This document shows positions 61,301 to 63,894 of a stretch of 64,000 bases of DNA, one piece after another; the first letter of the stretch is position 1; the number at the start of each line of letters is the position of its first letter. The stretch lies in NCBI GenBank assembly GCA_930367215.1, contig OV884057.1, positions 199,071,621 through 199,135,620 of the forward strand. The letters run 5' to 3'. The notes beneath the pieces are model-generated. The model was not told the DNA's origin, searched no databases, and saw only the letters and a list, made by a program, of their open reading frames with translations. The translations under genes and the position numbers were made by a program. The DNA comes from Pollenia angustigena (Eukaryota; Arthropoda; Insecta; Diptera; Polleniidae).

Positions 61301-63894
61301 TTTTTTAAATCAAACTAATTTCTTTTGAGTGCAAAATTTTTTAACATCACTATCACTCATGCTTAGTGAGGCGGCAAATTTTCAACTCATCACTTAACAT
61401 CAAAAAAATGATTGCAATACTTTTGCACTTTCACTAAAGGCTAGATTACACTATTATACTTTGTATTAATACATGTCAAAAACTCAAGTAATATGACAAA
61501 GTGTGATAGTGTGAATGCAATGTGCCACGAAAAAAGTTTGACATCCCATACGACTTCATCGTTTTTTGAAAAATTTCTAAAAAAGAATATTTTTTATTGG
61601 ATCAGGGTTGCATTTTATTTCATGTATGAGTGTTTATACTTTATGTGATGGTGTGAACACAAACTGTCATATTACATTAGATTTTTTGACAGTCGCATCA
61701 AAACTCATTAGATTTCTATCTCACAAAGTATTATGGAATACGTAAGACTTGTGAGATAGTGTAATCTATTTATAATTTATATAATTTAATGACTACTGTA
61801 GGAGTTGTCAGAACGAGGAGGAAGAGGAGACTGTTCTTCACTTCCTTTGTCATTGCCCTGGACTGCGGGGCATCAGGGAAAAATACCTTGGGGAACCGAT
61901 GTTTTCCTGTTTGGGGGATCTGTCCATGACAGAACTGAAATCGCTCCTTCTCTTCATTAGGAAGACGAAGTGGTTGGAACCTGCAGTGACGCCATCTGGA
62001 TGACTGATCTAGGAGATGGGCATTGGCGCCGGGTATCACAAAGGGACCACTGAAGGACCCAAGTGAGCTGTCTTTTGATGGCTGCCCATGGAACCTAACC
62101 TAACCTAACCTAGTGTAATCTAGGCTTAAGTGTGAGTTGAAACTACAAAATGAGTGCACTACCCCCATCTATGGATCAGAGCTATGAATCAAAAAGTGGA
62201 ACCACCACCTAAAAAAATTGGTAATTTTGTTACAAAAACTAACATAAATGGTGGAATAATGCACAGAATGTTATGAGATTTTGCATAAGTTCGTTTTATT
62301 CGACTGGAAATTACGCTGTAAATTTTCGTGAAGATCCGCCCATAATTTGGGTCCTATATAAACCCACTCCCGGAAAACAGTTAAGTACGCCTAAAACTGT
62401 AAAAAATAGTGCTATCATAACAAAATTTGGCTCGTCACAGTTTAATAGGACTATAAATGATACTGTGAAGTTTCGTCCAGAACGGTCAATAATTTACACT
62501 AGGCCCCATATAAACCCATCTTCCGGAAAAGAGTTTAGTACGCATAAAACCGTTAAAAATAATGCTATTATAACAAAATTTGGTACATCACAGTTTAATT
62601 GGACAAGAAATAATACTATGAAATTTTGTGAACTCGGAAAACAGTTTAGTACGCCTAAAACCATAATTAATAATGCTATTATAACTATTATATATTATAT
62701 TTGATACGTCACAGTTTTATAGGACTAGAAATGACACTGTGAAATTTCGTGAAGTTCGGTCCATAATTTACCCTTAGCCCCATATAAAGCCCACTCTGGT
62801 AAAATAGTTAAATATGTACGTCTAAAACCGTAGAAGATAGATATTGCGATAAACTTTCTCCAAGCTTAGCTTCATATGACCAGAAAAAATGTTATGCAAT
62901 TTTGTGATATATGGATATTATTCCTAAAACATTCGAGCTGCCGGTGGAGAGTATCAAAGATTCGGCACAGCCGAATATAGCACTCTAACTTGTTTCAGAC
63001 TAATGTCATTTTTATTTATTTAAATACATCAATAAAAAATATTACCGCATTGAGTATTACTGTTACTGTATGGTAAGTGCACAGAAACAAAAAAAAATTG
63101 TTTTCAAATATAAAATTTGAGATATTAATAAAATTTGCATGAGCGAACAAATTAATAGTATCAATAAAACGTTTAATCCACTTGATTAAACATTTGATTC
63201 ACTCGATTAAATTTTTAATTTAAAACTGATTTTATTTTTGATTAATGCTTTAATTGGTGAAACATTTTGAAGAATTTTTTCTGTGTGGTCTGGAGCCGTG
63301 ATTGGTTTAAAATATGGTCGAGGTTAACATCAGTCTCATATCAATTTGTTTATATTTTCAAACCTTATTTTGTTCAGTTAAATAAAGTTTAAATATTTTT
63401 CATCCAAATTCCATGTTTTTTTTTGTTTTTGGTTTTTTTTTTAAACAAAGTTCCTGTTGAAGAACCCTGTGTTATCGAATATCCAAAAAATAGAAATTTA
63501 AAATTGCTATTATTAGAAAGTGCGTTTATTAATTTTATTACAAAACGTTTGCCCTCTAAACAGTTTTTGTGATACGACTAACGAAATCAAATAAAAACTT
63601 TAACATTGTGAAACCTTTTATATTTTTACTACAAAAAAGTTAATTGTTTCAACTAAGAAAAACAGTATACATTGTATATACATGCATAAAATCCTACAGT
63701 ATTAAAATGGAAACTTTTTTGTTAAACTCTTTTTTTAAACATTTTGTATTAAGGAAACCGAACATTTTCGATAACATGCTTTCTATTATGGAGAAATATG
63801 CATATAATCTAGAGGGACTTGTGCAGGAACGAACCACTCAACTTTATGAAGAGAAAAAGAAAACTGACATGTTGTTAAATCAAATGTTGCCAAG
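16183..63894 (+). CDS. Receptor-type (membrane) guanylyl cyclase, internal part, 7 exons
   Basis: Spliced gene model; the segments are 16183-16300, 28931-28997, 29219-29316, 52310-52620, 52968-53137, 54557-54740 and 63754-63894 (1089 nt, 363 codons, no stops). Each junction has AG/GT borders and the codon phases match at all six joins, which is strong internal support. In order the product has a juxtamembrane segment, a kinase-homology domain and the start of the dimerisation/signalling helix that precedes the cyclase catalytic domain. In this family a peptide binding outside the cell relieves kinase-domain inhibition, and the cyclase then makes cGMP from GTP. The extracellular and membrane exons lie upstream; the catalytic exons lie past the right edge. 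The Drosophila relatives I considered are Gyc32E, Gyc76C, CG31183 and CG10738; I cannot choose between them, so no symbol is given. The long introns are full of transposons, none of which interrupts an exon. Confidence 0.93.
16301..17065. other. Intron 1, first part, no feature recognised
   Basis: AT-rich intron sequence without clear repeats. Confidence 0.5.
17074..17613. mobile_element. Foldback hAT-type MITE with perfect 8-bp TSD
   Basis: Starts 'tagggcgggttaaatt' and ends 'aatttgacccgccc' plus 'ta'. The arms of about 210 bp (17074-17284 and 17399-17613) are highly similar. It is flanked by identical octamers 'gtctatat' at 17066-17073 and 17614-17621. The open frame at 17451-17720 is only a product of the arm sequence. 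Confidence 0.88.
17723..18053. mobile_element. MITE with TA target duplication
   Basis: TIRs 'gcggttttcaccctt' (17723) and 'aagggtgaaaaccgc' (to 18053), each bordered by TA, as in Tc1/mariner-type insertions. About 331 bp, non-coding. Confidence 0.75.
18738..18988. mobile_element. Small TIR element
   Basis: TIRs 'atatatcgagccct' (18738-18751) and 'agggctcgatatat' (18975-18988), extended by 'atagcaaaaa' and its complement. About 250 bp, non-coding. Confidence 0.7.
19169..20177. mobile_element. MITE with 'cacagaaaaaattat' ends
   Basis: The left end 'cacagaaaaaattat' (19169) pairs with 'aataattttttctgtgt' (to 20177). Subterminal regions are rich in 'caaacaa' strings on both sides. No coding motif; the short frames near 19440 on both strands overlap each other. 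Confidence 0.55.
20945..21275 (+). repeat. Repeat family T, copy 1
   Basis: Direct match to about 57270-57600. Shared blocks include 'cccactgttt/ctcactgtttattgttg', 'atatctttagtttttctaaa', 'gatgaagtttcctga' and 'cgcataggaatagcttatcc', ending in 'gggaattaagcac'. The short plus-strand frame here is not coding. Confidence 0.75.
21457..22246. repeat. Possible nested TIR element
   Basis: The left end 'atgggtaattcc' and the right end 'ggaaatgcccat' are imperfect inverted repeats. The interior has repeated 'gaacgtga' strings. The class is unknown and the boundaries are soft. Confidence 0.4.
22490..22840. repeat. Tandem duplication, two units of about 170 bp
   Basis: Bases 22490-22660 and 22663-22840 share 'atttcatcacaaa', 'cacaaaagtaatcaaaataa', 'gttacctacaatgtaaaaag' and AT-rich tails. 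They lie directly downstream (on the minus strand) of the coding remnant. Confidence 0.75.
22842..23220 (-). pseudogene. Transposon-borne conserved protein, C-terminal part (unknown function)
   Basis: A minus-strand open frame of 104 codons (22842-23156) contains '[20 protein letters not shown]', then '[20 protein letters not shown]' and 'TSDPMISHL'. Upstream, '[16 protein letters not shown]' continues in another frame to about 23220, so one frameshift is present. I recall similar strings ('SEEAQExRNK', 'SDPxIS') in uncharacterised, transposon-associated arthropod proteins, but no catalytic motif is visible and no name is given. Probably one gene with 23279-23635. Confidence 0.6.
23279..23635 (-). 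pseudogene. Transposon-borne conserved protein, N-terminal or middle part (unknown function)
   Basis: A 118-codon minus-strand frame. It has '[19 protein letters not shown]' (helical), '[15 protein letters not shown]' and, near its end, '[15 protein letters not shown]', a basic Gly-Arg-Pro motif that recalls AT-hook-like or SFEE motifs of unclassified transposon proteins. It ends at a stop 120 bp before the next piece. No signal peptide or membrane segment. The function is unknown; its place in a TIR-bounded element suggests a transposition protein. Confidence 0.55.
23698..24541. mobile_element. MITE with 'acacagaaaaaaat'-type ends
   Basis: The left 'cacacagaaaaaaata' pairs imperfectly with the right 'atttttttctatgtgttg'. 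The interior is AT-rich with repeated 'aacatg' strings. Non-coding. Confidence 0.45.
25158..26165 (+). repeat. Repeat family U, two tandem copies (tRNA-like core on minus strand)
   Basis: Units begin 'attagtattgtggttatttt' (25158 and about 25705) and carry 'ttaggcttaagttcattaaa', 'ctgggctcgaacccaggtg' (deleted in the first unit) and 'tcgacgactgctgacgtcat'. Four more copies lie at 58497-60362. Read on the minus strand the core looks like a Pol III A box/B box. Confidence 0.75.
26380..26690 (+). repeat. Degenerate tandem array, about five units of 55-70 bp
   Basis: Each unit carries a variant of 'tgtatatacagtgttgtagc' followed by 'ggta' and an AT-rich spacer (near 26385, 26450, 26515, 26588 and 26638). 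It lies just inside the right end of the 20391-26835 element. Confidence 0.7.
26836..27276. other. No feature recognised
   Basis: AT-rich intron sequence; the 89-codon minus frame at 26917-27186 has no motif. Confidence 0.45.
27301..27506 (+). mobile_element. MITE family C, copy 1
   Basis: TIRs 'gtttaaaaaactgca' (27301-27315) and 'tgcagttttttaaac' (27492-27506), exact complements. The interior ('agtagaaaaatgccattt', 'caaaccaactcaaaaag') also occurs at 29950-30110. Confidence 0.75.
27610..28052. mobile_element. TIR element nested in family B copy 1
   Basis: Ends 'tacccagtaaaaaaaatt' and 'attttttgctgggta'. The flanking sequences rejoin to give the family B consensus around 'gtcattgttaaaa...gacatgtcttcg'. 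Non-coding. Confidence 0.65.
28341..28930. other. Intron 1, last part, no repeat recognised
   Basis: Intron sequence just upstream of the 67-bp exon. It ends in a pyrimidine-rich stretch (28865-28930) suitable for splicing. Confidence 0.5.
28931..28997 (+). CDS. Receptor guanylyl cyclase, 67-bp exon at the start of the kinase-homology domain
   Basis: Found by phase: the previous exon leaves phase 0 and the next needs one base, and only this segment between them was seen to fit. Acceptor 'ttcctgcttttag', donor 'gtgggt' at 28998. It encodes 22 codons plus one base, '[13 protein letters not shown]...KKAFTNI', and the split codon gives Gly, so the join reads '[16 protein letters not shown]'. This matches the family pattern 'FT..G.YKG..VAVK' at the start of the kinase-homology domain. 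The donor is less common than 'gtaagt' but has the obligatory GT. Too short to be flagged by ORF length alone. Confidence 0.9.
29219..29316 (+). CDS. Receptor guanylyl cyclase, kinase-homology domain exon (VAMK lysine)
   Basis: The acceptor is a long T-rich tract ending 'tttttttag'; donor 'gtgagt' at 29317. The two first bases finish a Gly codon; 32 codons follow, with '[12 protein letters not shown]' and '[15 protein letters not shown]'. The Lys in 'VAMK' is at the ATP-lysine position and the Glu of 'KELKQM' at the helix-C position. The 222-bp intron before it is the shortest in the window; the intron after it is 23 kb. Confidence 0.93.
29317..29935. other. Start of the 23-kb intron 3; short TA microsatellite
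   Basis: A (TA)n tract at about 29622-29643; otherwise AT-rich with no recognised feature. Confidence 0.5.
29936..30115 (+). repeat. MITE family C, copy 2 (partial)
   Basis: Matches 27310-27480: 'gtcaaagtagaaaaactgcc', 'ccaactcaaaaag' and a final 'ttcgacag'. The other end is unclear; up to 30617 there is further sequence with a hairpin near 30395-30450 ('aaagaaggagtac' and its complement), probably part of the same element. Confidence 0.6.
30618..30952 (+). mobile_element. MITE family B, copy 2
   Basis: Exact TIR ends 'taccctgcaaataata' and 'tattatttgcagggta'. Many internal 'ggactagtcc' and 'tagtcca' palindromic boxes. About 335 bp, non-coding; the 85-codon frame at 30763-31020 crosses the element end and is not a gene. 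Confidence 0.85.
30981..31359 (+). mobile_element. MITE family B, copy 3, direct neighbour of copy 2
   Basis: The same TIRs as copy 2 and the same order of internal blocks, 28 bp downstream in the same orientation. About 379 bp, with extra 'ggaccagtcc' boxes that copy 2 lacks. Confidence 0.85.
31372..31706 (-). mobile_element. MITE family C, copy 3
   Basis: The right end 'tgcagttttttaaac' (31692-31706) is the family C TIR. The interior is the reverse complement of 7213-7440. The left boundary is not certain. Confidence 0.6.
31707..32768. repeat. Intron with 'cgattaatcga'-type AT-rich repeats
   Basis: About 31780-31925 carries several 'attcga' and 'cgattaatcg' strings similar to those at the ends of the 32777-34858 element (32795-32890 and 34730-34855). 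This may be a solo end of that hAT family. Nothing coding. Confidence 0.45.
32912..33180 (-). pseudogene. hAT transposase fragment (first catalytic Asp region)
   Basis: The minus-strand frame reads '[18 protein letters not shown]', '[18 protein letters not shown]', one stop, then '[18 protein letters not shown]' and '[15 protein letters not shown]'. The last string matches the hAT pattern 'FSIxxDExTDxSxxKY'; here the usual first Asp is Asn (N-E-Q-T-D), a change in a catalytic position. One stop and no further conserved blocks indicate a relic. Confidence 0.65.
33784..34152. mobile_element. Small TIR element nested in the hAT copy
   Basis: Inverted ends 'caattgaagcacagccgcga' (33785) and its complement 'gcggctgtgcttcaattg' (to 34152), extended by 'ataacgtt'. 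About 370 bp. Confidence 0.7.
34205..34556 (-). mobile_element. MITE family AA, copy 1
   Basis: The reverse complement of 61441-61768. Shared blocks are 'cacaagtcttacgta', 'actttgtgagatagaaatct', 'tcgtatgggatgtcaaac' and 'tgacatgtattaatacaaag'. TIR-like 'aattacactat' at its left end. Confidence 0.75.
34890..35800 (-). mobile_element. Helitron-like or related repeat with internal tandem units
   Basis: Repeated units of about 370-390 bp share 'gtgggcggggcaaaattttc', 'atcggtcaagccgttctcaa', 'gttatgcgcttaatagaaaa' and 'agtaggcgtggta'. On the minus strand it begins near 35797 with 'tctatatatataaaacagga' and 'ccaaaacggctgggccg', the look of insect Helitron 5' ends beginning TC (from memory). No Rep/helicase coding seen. 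Confidence 0.5.
35810..36149 (+). repeat. Family A, copy 3 (5' part)
   Basis: 'attctgggtcctaaagtaac', 'ctaacataaatttgtgg' and 'ctctcggaaaacagttaaga' match family A at 6405 and 62174. It continues after the element at 36151-36807, up to about 36935 ('gtggagagttttaaagattc'). Confidence 0.6.
36151..36807. mobile_element. TIR element with 'gagcgg' motif repeats
   Basis: TIRs of about 40 bp: 'ccacgcaatgagcggttaag' onward at 36157 and its complement 'cgctcattgcgtgg' ending near 36800. 'gagcgg' and 'gcgtcaagcggctgagcg' strings recur inside (36240, 36665-36720). A (TA)n tract lies at 36318-36345. It is inserted in a family A repeat. Confidence 0.75.
36985..37840. repeat. Foldback element, arms about 100 bp
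   Basis: The left arm (36985-37085) with 'aagaacttctgccgcattcg' and 'ttttgtcaagttggctgcat' pairs with 37745-37840. The 64-codon frame at 36979 is arm sequence. The interior (37086-37744) has no recognised content. Confidence 0.7.
38424..38662. mobile_element. Small MITE, TIR about 30 bp
   Basis: 'ccatgtcacagagtacaatt' onward (38432) pairs with 'cgaacggaattatactttgt' to 38657 (about 3 mismatches in 29). TA is present near both borders, suggesting a mariner-type MITE. Confidence 0.65.
38663..41174. mobile_element. Long-inverted-repeat element, interrupted by 38715-40423
   Basis: The ends 'tgtcccaaaaa' and 'tttctgggaca' continue inward as matching arms once the nested element is removed ('tgagatttttc', 'tcaagtcga', 'aaaaatcgtgtctgc' on the left against 41090-41160 on the right). 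Non-coding. Confidence 0.65.
38715..40423. mobile_element. Foldback hAT-type element with perfect 8-bp TSD
   Basis: Identical octamers 'gtgctcaa' at 38707-38714 and 40424-40431. It starts 'tagactggtcgc' and ends with its exact complement; arms of about 165 bp include 'ggtgcctagccgtgccgggt'. The interior has a 33-bp-arm hairpin (39543-39658), a tandem duplication (39086-39358) and two 'ggcctggccaggccc'-like palindromes (39890, 40025). Open frames here (39554-39886, 39754-40101) overlap in opposite strands and carry no motif. Confidence 0.88.
41870..42113 (+). mobile_element. MITE family P, copy 2
   Basis: Same order of blocks as 11798-12063: 'aatgtgcttaagttggctta', 'gaaactgtcatttgcttaag', 'acatttgagagactt', 'tttttgacagtagg'. 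It lies about 70 bp right of the 37901-41794 element. Confidence 0.75.
42475..42728. repeat. Small foldback element
   Basis: 'cgctcatttgctgcaagacc' (42480) pairs with 'ggtcttgcagcaaatgagcg' (42704-42723), extended by 'ggaataactcaaaaaa'. The 85-codon plus and 87-codon minus frames here are antisense to each other and unsupported. Confidence 0.65.
42729..43055. other. No feature recognised
   Basis: A/T-rich intron sequence. Confidence 0.4.
43056..43614 (+). repeat. Dispersed repeat family E, copy 2 (longest)
   Basis: Begins 'aaaaaacaagtaagaaaata', then 'agtcggtcaagcccgacc' and 'tataccctacaccaca'; ends 'ctccactattgtggtgtggg' and 'tata'. An internal near-duplicate ('atatggatctatctat', 'cagaaattgcccc') occurs twice (43145-43240 and 43275-43370). 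Non-coding. Confidence 0.75.
43615..45377. other. AT-rich intron sequence, possible small 'agggtgacca' element
   Basis: 'agggtgaccagac' at 44544 and 'ggatggtcacctta' at 44838 could be the ends of a hAT-like MITE of about 310 bp, but no TSD was seen. 'agggtgacca' recurs at 45774. An AT palindrome lies at 45080-45145. Nothing coding. Confidence 0.35.
45378..45620. mobile_element. Foldback element, clean 88-bp arms
   Basis: 'cgttactttaatatagaaaa' to 'attatagtcttgtag' (45378-45466) is complementary to 45533-45620. The loop is about 65 bp. Non-coding. Confidence 0.78.
45713..45727 (+). repeat. Poly-C homopolymer
   Basis: A run of about 14 C in strongly AT-rich surroundings; the exact length may be affected by sequencing. 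Confidence 0.8.
45888..46163. mobile_element. Small MITE, TIR about 24 bp
   Basis: 'attcaggtatgtgat' (45888) pairs with 'atcacatacctgaat' (to 46163), extending into 'aacgat'. It contains the copy of the repeat also found at 3478-3570. Confidence 0.72.
46560..47390 (+). pseudogene. AP-endonuclease-like domain of the non-LTR element, decayed
   Basis: Translated pieces: '[20 protein letters not shown]', '[13 protein letters not shown]', then an open stretch 46736-46972 with '[17 protein letters not shown]' and '[10 protein letters not shown]', followed by 'NEPTHIP'. 'GDFN' is the conserved APE-domain motif of LINE-type retrotransposons (metal and DNA binding). A stop lies directly after 'CNM'. 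Later sequence has '[12 protein letters not shown]', typical of the linker before the RT. Confidence 0.8.
47666..48293 (+). mobile_element. hAT-type MITE family D, complete copy with perfect TSD
   Basis: Identical octamers 'atttcgta' at 47658-47665 and 48294-48301. It starts 'ggtggcatgtcataacgtcc' and ends with the complement (one mismatch), TIR over 40 bp. The TIR is built from repeats of 'gtcataacgtccatggacac' type strings, most densely on the right. The interior has about two 82-86-bp units ('ccatagaggagaaaat') and a core bounded by 'cccagagaaaaa' and 'tttttctctgcg'. The 126-codon frame is not a gene. Confidence 0.9.
48680..49125 (-). pseudogene. Transposon-borne protein remnant, unknown function
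   Basis: Minus-strand translation starts '[17 protein letters not shown]' (near 49119), stops, and resumes with '[17 protein letters not shown]' and '[17 protein letters not shown]' and 'GSGTYTRF'. I recall similar 'hNISxxAxxxLLxxL..PKDxRTLLxTPR' strings from uncharacterised arthropod transposon proteins. No catalytic motif visible, at least two stops. It is the only coding trace in the TA-flanked element. Confidence 0.5.
49590..50650 (+). pseudogene. Reverse transcriptase domain of the non-LTR element, decayed
   Basis: Pieces in order: '[17 protein letters not shown]', '[18 protein letters not shown]', '[16 protein letters not shown]' (first palm Asp region; the usual 'KAFDRVWH' is altered), '[16 protein letters not shown]', then after the SINE '[16 protein letters not shown]' and '[13 protein letters not shown]' with the catalytic 'FADD'. 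Then '[14 protein letters not shown]' and '[13 protein letters not shown]'. It resembles CR1/jockey-like RTs of flies. Multiple stops. Confidence 0.82.
50015..50156 (+). mobile_element. tRNA-derived SINE, copy 2
   Basis: B box 'ggttcgattcc' at 50068-50078; body 'acaagcgtagagattcgcgg' and A-rich tail. Flanked by 'atttga' on both sides (50009-50014 and 50157-50162), a probable short TSD. It splits the reverse transcriptase remnant between 'DEFHL' and 'GVPP'. Confidence 0.78.
50740..51825. mobile_element. Possible TIR element bounded by TTAA
   Basis: 'ttaaagacgatcgtacacga' near 50738 and 'tcgtctacatgcaccttaa' near 51815 are imperfect inverted ends, with shared subterminal 'catctgaca/cttgtcaa'. 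TTAA occurs at both tips. Inside, 51195-51350 holds short tandem strings ('ccagaataagct', 'ggttctccaccag'). Boundaries and class are uncertain. Confidence 0.4.
51826..52309. other. End of intron 3, no feature recognised
   Basis: AT-rich; the acceptor at 52308-52309 ('aaaaccattag') has a weak pyrimidine tract. Confidence 0.5.
52310..52620 (+). CDS. Receptor guanylyl cyclase, central kinase-homology exon
   Basis: In phase with 29219-29316: '[21 protein letters not shown]'. It encodes 103 codons plus two bases; donor 'gtgagt' at 52621. Landmarks: '[14 protein letters not shown]' (hinge and helix D), '[13 protein letters not shown]' (helix E), '[12 protein letters not shown]' (catalytic-loop position) and 'CQIADFGL'. 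In active kinases the catalytic loop is HRD; here it is HGN, so the catalytic Asp is Asn, the standard pseudokinase state of receptor guanylyl cyclases. The DFG motif is intact (it is DYG in some vertebrate relatives). The open frame visible by length begins later (52343) because the first codons precede any start-like codon. Confidence 0.96.
52621..52967. other. Intron 4 (347 bp)
   Basis: Begins 'gtgagt', ends 'catttgaag'. The acceptor AG at 52966-52967 was chosen over the one at 52971-52972 because only the former keeps the frame (adding 'KQE' before 'MELKRALW'). Confidence 0.85.
52968..53137 (+). CDS. Receptor guanylyl cyclase, kinase-homology C-lobe exon
   Basis: Completes a split Lys codon, then reads '[18 protein letters not shown]', '[20 protein letters not shown]' and '[14 protein letters not shown]'; donor 'gtgagt' at 53138. 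'APE' and 'GDVYSFG' are the family's helix EF and helix F signatures, typically '[12 protein letters not shown]' in receptor guanylyl cyclases. It leaves one base that joins the next exon to form Glu. Confidence 0.96.
53342..54375 (+). repeat. Minisatellite, 19-bp unit, about 50-55 copies
   Basis: Head-to-tail units of 'agtaaaaagtcactttttc' with small variants ('aaatagtcac', 'aaaagccac', 'tttttta', and shortened 'ctttctgtaaaaag'). The units are not separated by unique spacers. It fills most of intron 5. Diverged relatives occur in the next intron at 57655-57880. Confidence 0.95.
54557..54740 (+). CDS. Receptor guanylyl cyclase, end of kinase-homology domain
   Basis: The acceptor 'ccttttttcttacaag' is strong; donor 'gtaagt' at 54741. 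The reading '[18 protein letters not shown]', '[17 protein letters not shown]', '[19 protein letters not shown]' and 'KLKELQAGL' covers the C-lobe end, with 'CWxxDPxxRP', the kinase helix H/I signature. It leaves two bases that finish Leu with the next exon. Confidence 0.96.
54741..55588. other. Start of the 9-kb intron 6, no gene
   Basis: AT-rich. A 'cacagaaaaaaat' string at 55279 resembles the MITE ends at 19169 and 63079, without a matching partner nearby. Confidence 0.45.
55589..55807. mobile_element. PIF/Harbinger-type MITE (TAA target duplication)
   Basis: TIR of about 30 bp, 'ggcccgttttcacaacttac' at the left and its exact complement at the right, flanked by TAA (55586-55588 and 55808-55810). 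219 bp. A three-base TWA duplication with a G-rich tip is the Harbinger pattern. Confidence 0.82.
56105..56345 (-). mobile_element. MITE family P, copy 3
   Basis: The reverse complement of the order in 11798-12063: 'cctactgtcaaaaatta', 'cttaagcaaatgacagtttc', 'cttaagcacattatggttgg'. Confidence 0.75.
56346..56955. other. Intron sequence with degenerate 'aaaagt'-type repeats
   Basis: A 110-codon frame (56276-56608) overlaps the MITE end and has no motif. From about 56740, weak 'tcacc..aaaagt' and 'agtcac' strings may be relics of the intron-5 minisatellite. Confidence 0.35.
56956..57606. mobile_element. Foldback/TIR element family T, copy 2
   Basis: 'gctattcgtgcttaattccc' (near 57031) and its complement (57100-57170 and again 57570-57606): three arms of the same inverted repeat. 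The interior 57270-57600 matches 20945-21275 directly. Confidence 0.7.
57655..57880 (+). repeat. Diverged minisatellite like 53342-54375
   Basis: About ten degenerate 'agtaaaaagtcac.tt.ttc' units ('cctaaaaagtcacatcttca', 'gttaaaagtcacgttgtca'). Same unit length, lower similarity than the intron-5 array. Confidence 0.75.
58130..58327 (+). repeat. Family A, copy 2 (5' part)
   Basis: 'gtataccctccaccac', 'gggtatactacgtttgtcat', 'cagaccccataaagtatata'. Continues at 62174 after the hAT insertion; the rejoined text 'ggatcagagctatgaatcaa' equals copy 1 at 6621. Confidence 0.8.
58497..60362. repeat. Repeat family U, four copies (-,+,+,- order)
   Basis: Copies at about 58497-59062 (-), 59073-59640 (+), 59625-60184 (+) and 60185-60362 (-, partial). 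The copies are very similar, so this amplification looks recent. The core read on the opposite strand of the + copies has 'gatcgagtggttgcgatcg' and 'agggttcgagcccgag', like Pol III A and B boxes about 40 bp apart; the + strand of the first copy shows it at 58939-58999. Confidence 0.8.
60625..60755 (+). repeat. Family A fragment inside the hAT element
   Basis: 'ggaaaagggtatacatatat', 'gtttgtcattccgtttgtag', 'attcagggtccttatg': the 5' part of family A. Confidence 0.6.
60936..61157 (+). pseudogene. hAT transposase C-terminal fragment
   Basis: One frame reads '[20 protein letters not shown]', '[17 protein letters not shown]', a stop, then '[17 protein letters not shown]' and 'LFCLKQA' before the final stop. 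'LP(S)SAPVERLFS.GG' is the C-terminal hAT dimerisation signature. The stop lies inside the motif, so the copy is inactive; the N-terminal part is lost. Confidence 0.78.
61440..62125 (+). mobile_element. MITE family AA, copy 2, split by a non-LTR insertion
   Basis: Ends 'ctagattacact' (61441) and 'agtgtaatctag' (to 62125), inverted repeats. The body 61441-61768 is the reverse complement of 34205-34556. The non-LTR insertion lies in its right TIR. Confidence 0.8.
61769..62110 (+). mobile_element. 5'-truncated non-LTR retrotransposon 3' end, 12-bp TSD
   Basis: Flanked by identical 'tagtgtaatcta' (61757-61768 and 62111-62122). Coding up to a stop near 62002: '[20 protein letters not shown]', '[14 protein letters not shown]', '[15 protein letters not shown]', a C-x2-C...H...C C-terminus as in I/LOA/R1-type elements. 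A 3' UTR and a (TAACC)n tail at about 62093-62110 directly adjoin the TSD. The minus-strand 89-codon frame is a shadow. Confidence 0.88.
62174..62995 (+). repeat. Family A, copy 2 (3' part) with internal tandem units
   Basis: Contains about four diverged tandem units (roughly 62340, 62510, 62630, 62780), each with 'cggaaaacagtttagtacgc' and 'aatgctat.ataac'. Ends 'gattcggcacagccgaatat' and 'agcactctaacttgttt'. The 143-codon open frame 62273-62704 runs through these units and is not a gene. Confidence 0.78.
63079..63287. mobile_element. Small MITE with 'cacagaaa' ends
   Basis: 'gcacagaaacaaaaaaaaat' and 'atttttttctgtgtgg'-type end (to 63287). Subterminal 'gattaaa' strings. About 210 bp. Confidence 0.5.
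63754..63894 (+). CDS. Receptor guanylyl cyclase, signalling-helix (dimerisation) exon
   Basis: The first base completes Leu from the previous exon; donor 'gtaagt' at 63895 leaves two bases ('AG', Ser or Arg). The peptide '[20 protein letters not shown]' and '[20 protein letters not shown]' and 'LNQMLPR' is the highly conserved coiled-coil linker that precedes the cyclase catalytic domain ('NILDNLLxRMExYAxNLExLVxERT'). The catalytic domain should begin in the next exon, beyond the window. The acceptor 'ttttgtattaag' is weak but correctly phased. Confidence 0.96.

Larger units (their letters stand above)
58328..62173 (+). mobile_element. hAT transposon, perfect 8-bp TSD, with several nested insertions
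   Basis: Identical octamers 'gatcagag' at 58320-58327 and 62174-62181. TIRs 'catagttgggggtagtgcac' and, at the other end, the complement with one mismatch. The transposase C-terminal fragment (60936-61157) agrees with the class. Nested in it are family U repeats (58497-60362), a family A fragment (60625-60755) and a MITE (61440-62125) that holds a non-LTR fragment (61769-62110). A partial relative is at 2005-2716. Confidence 0.9.

Noticed and set aside
62273..62704. 143-codon plus-strand open frame, one of the longest in the window
   Set aside because: It runs through the diverged tandem units of the family A repeat; the repeat also occurs elsewhere without this frame, and no protein motif is visible.
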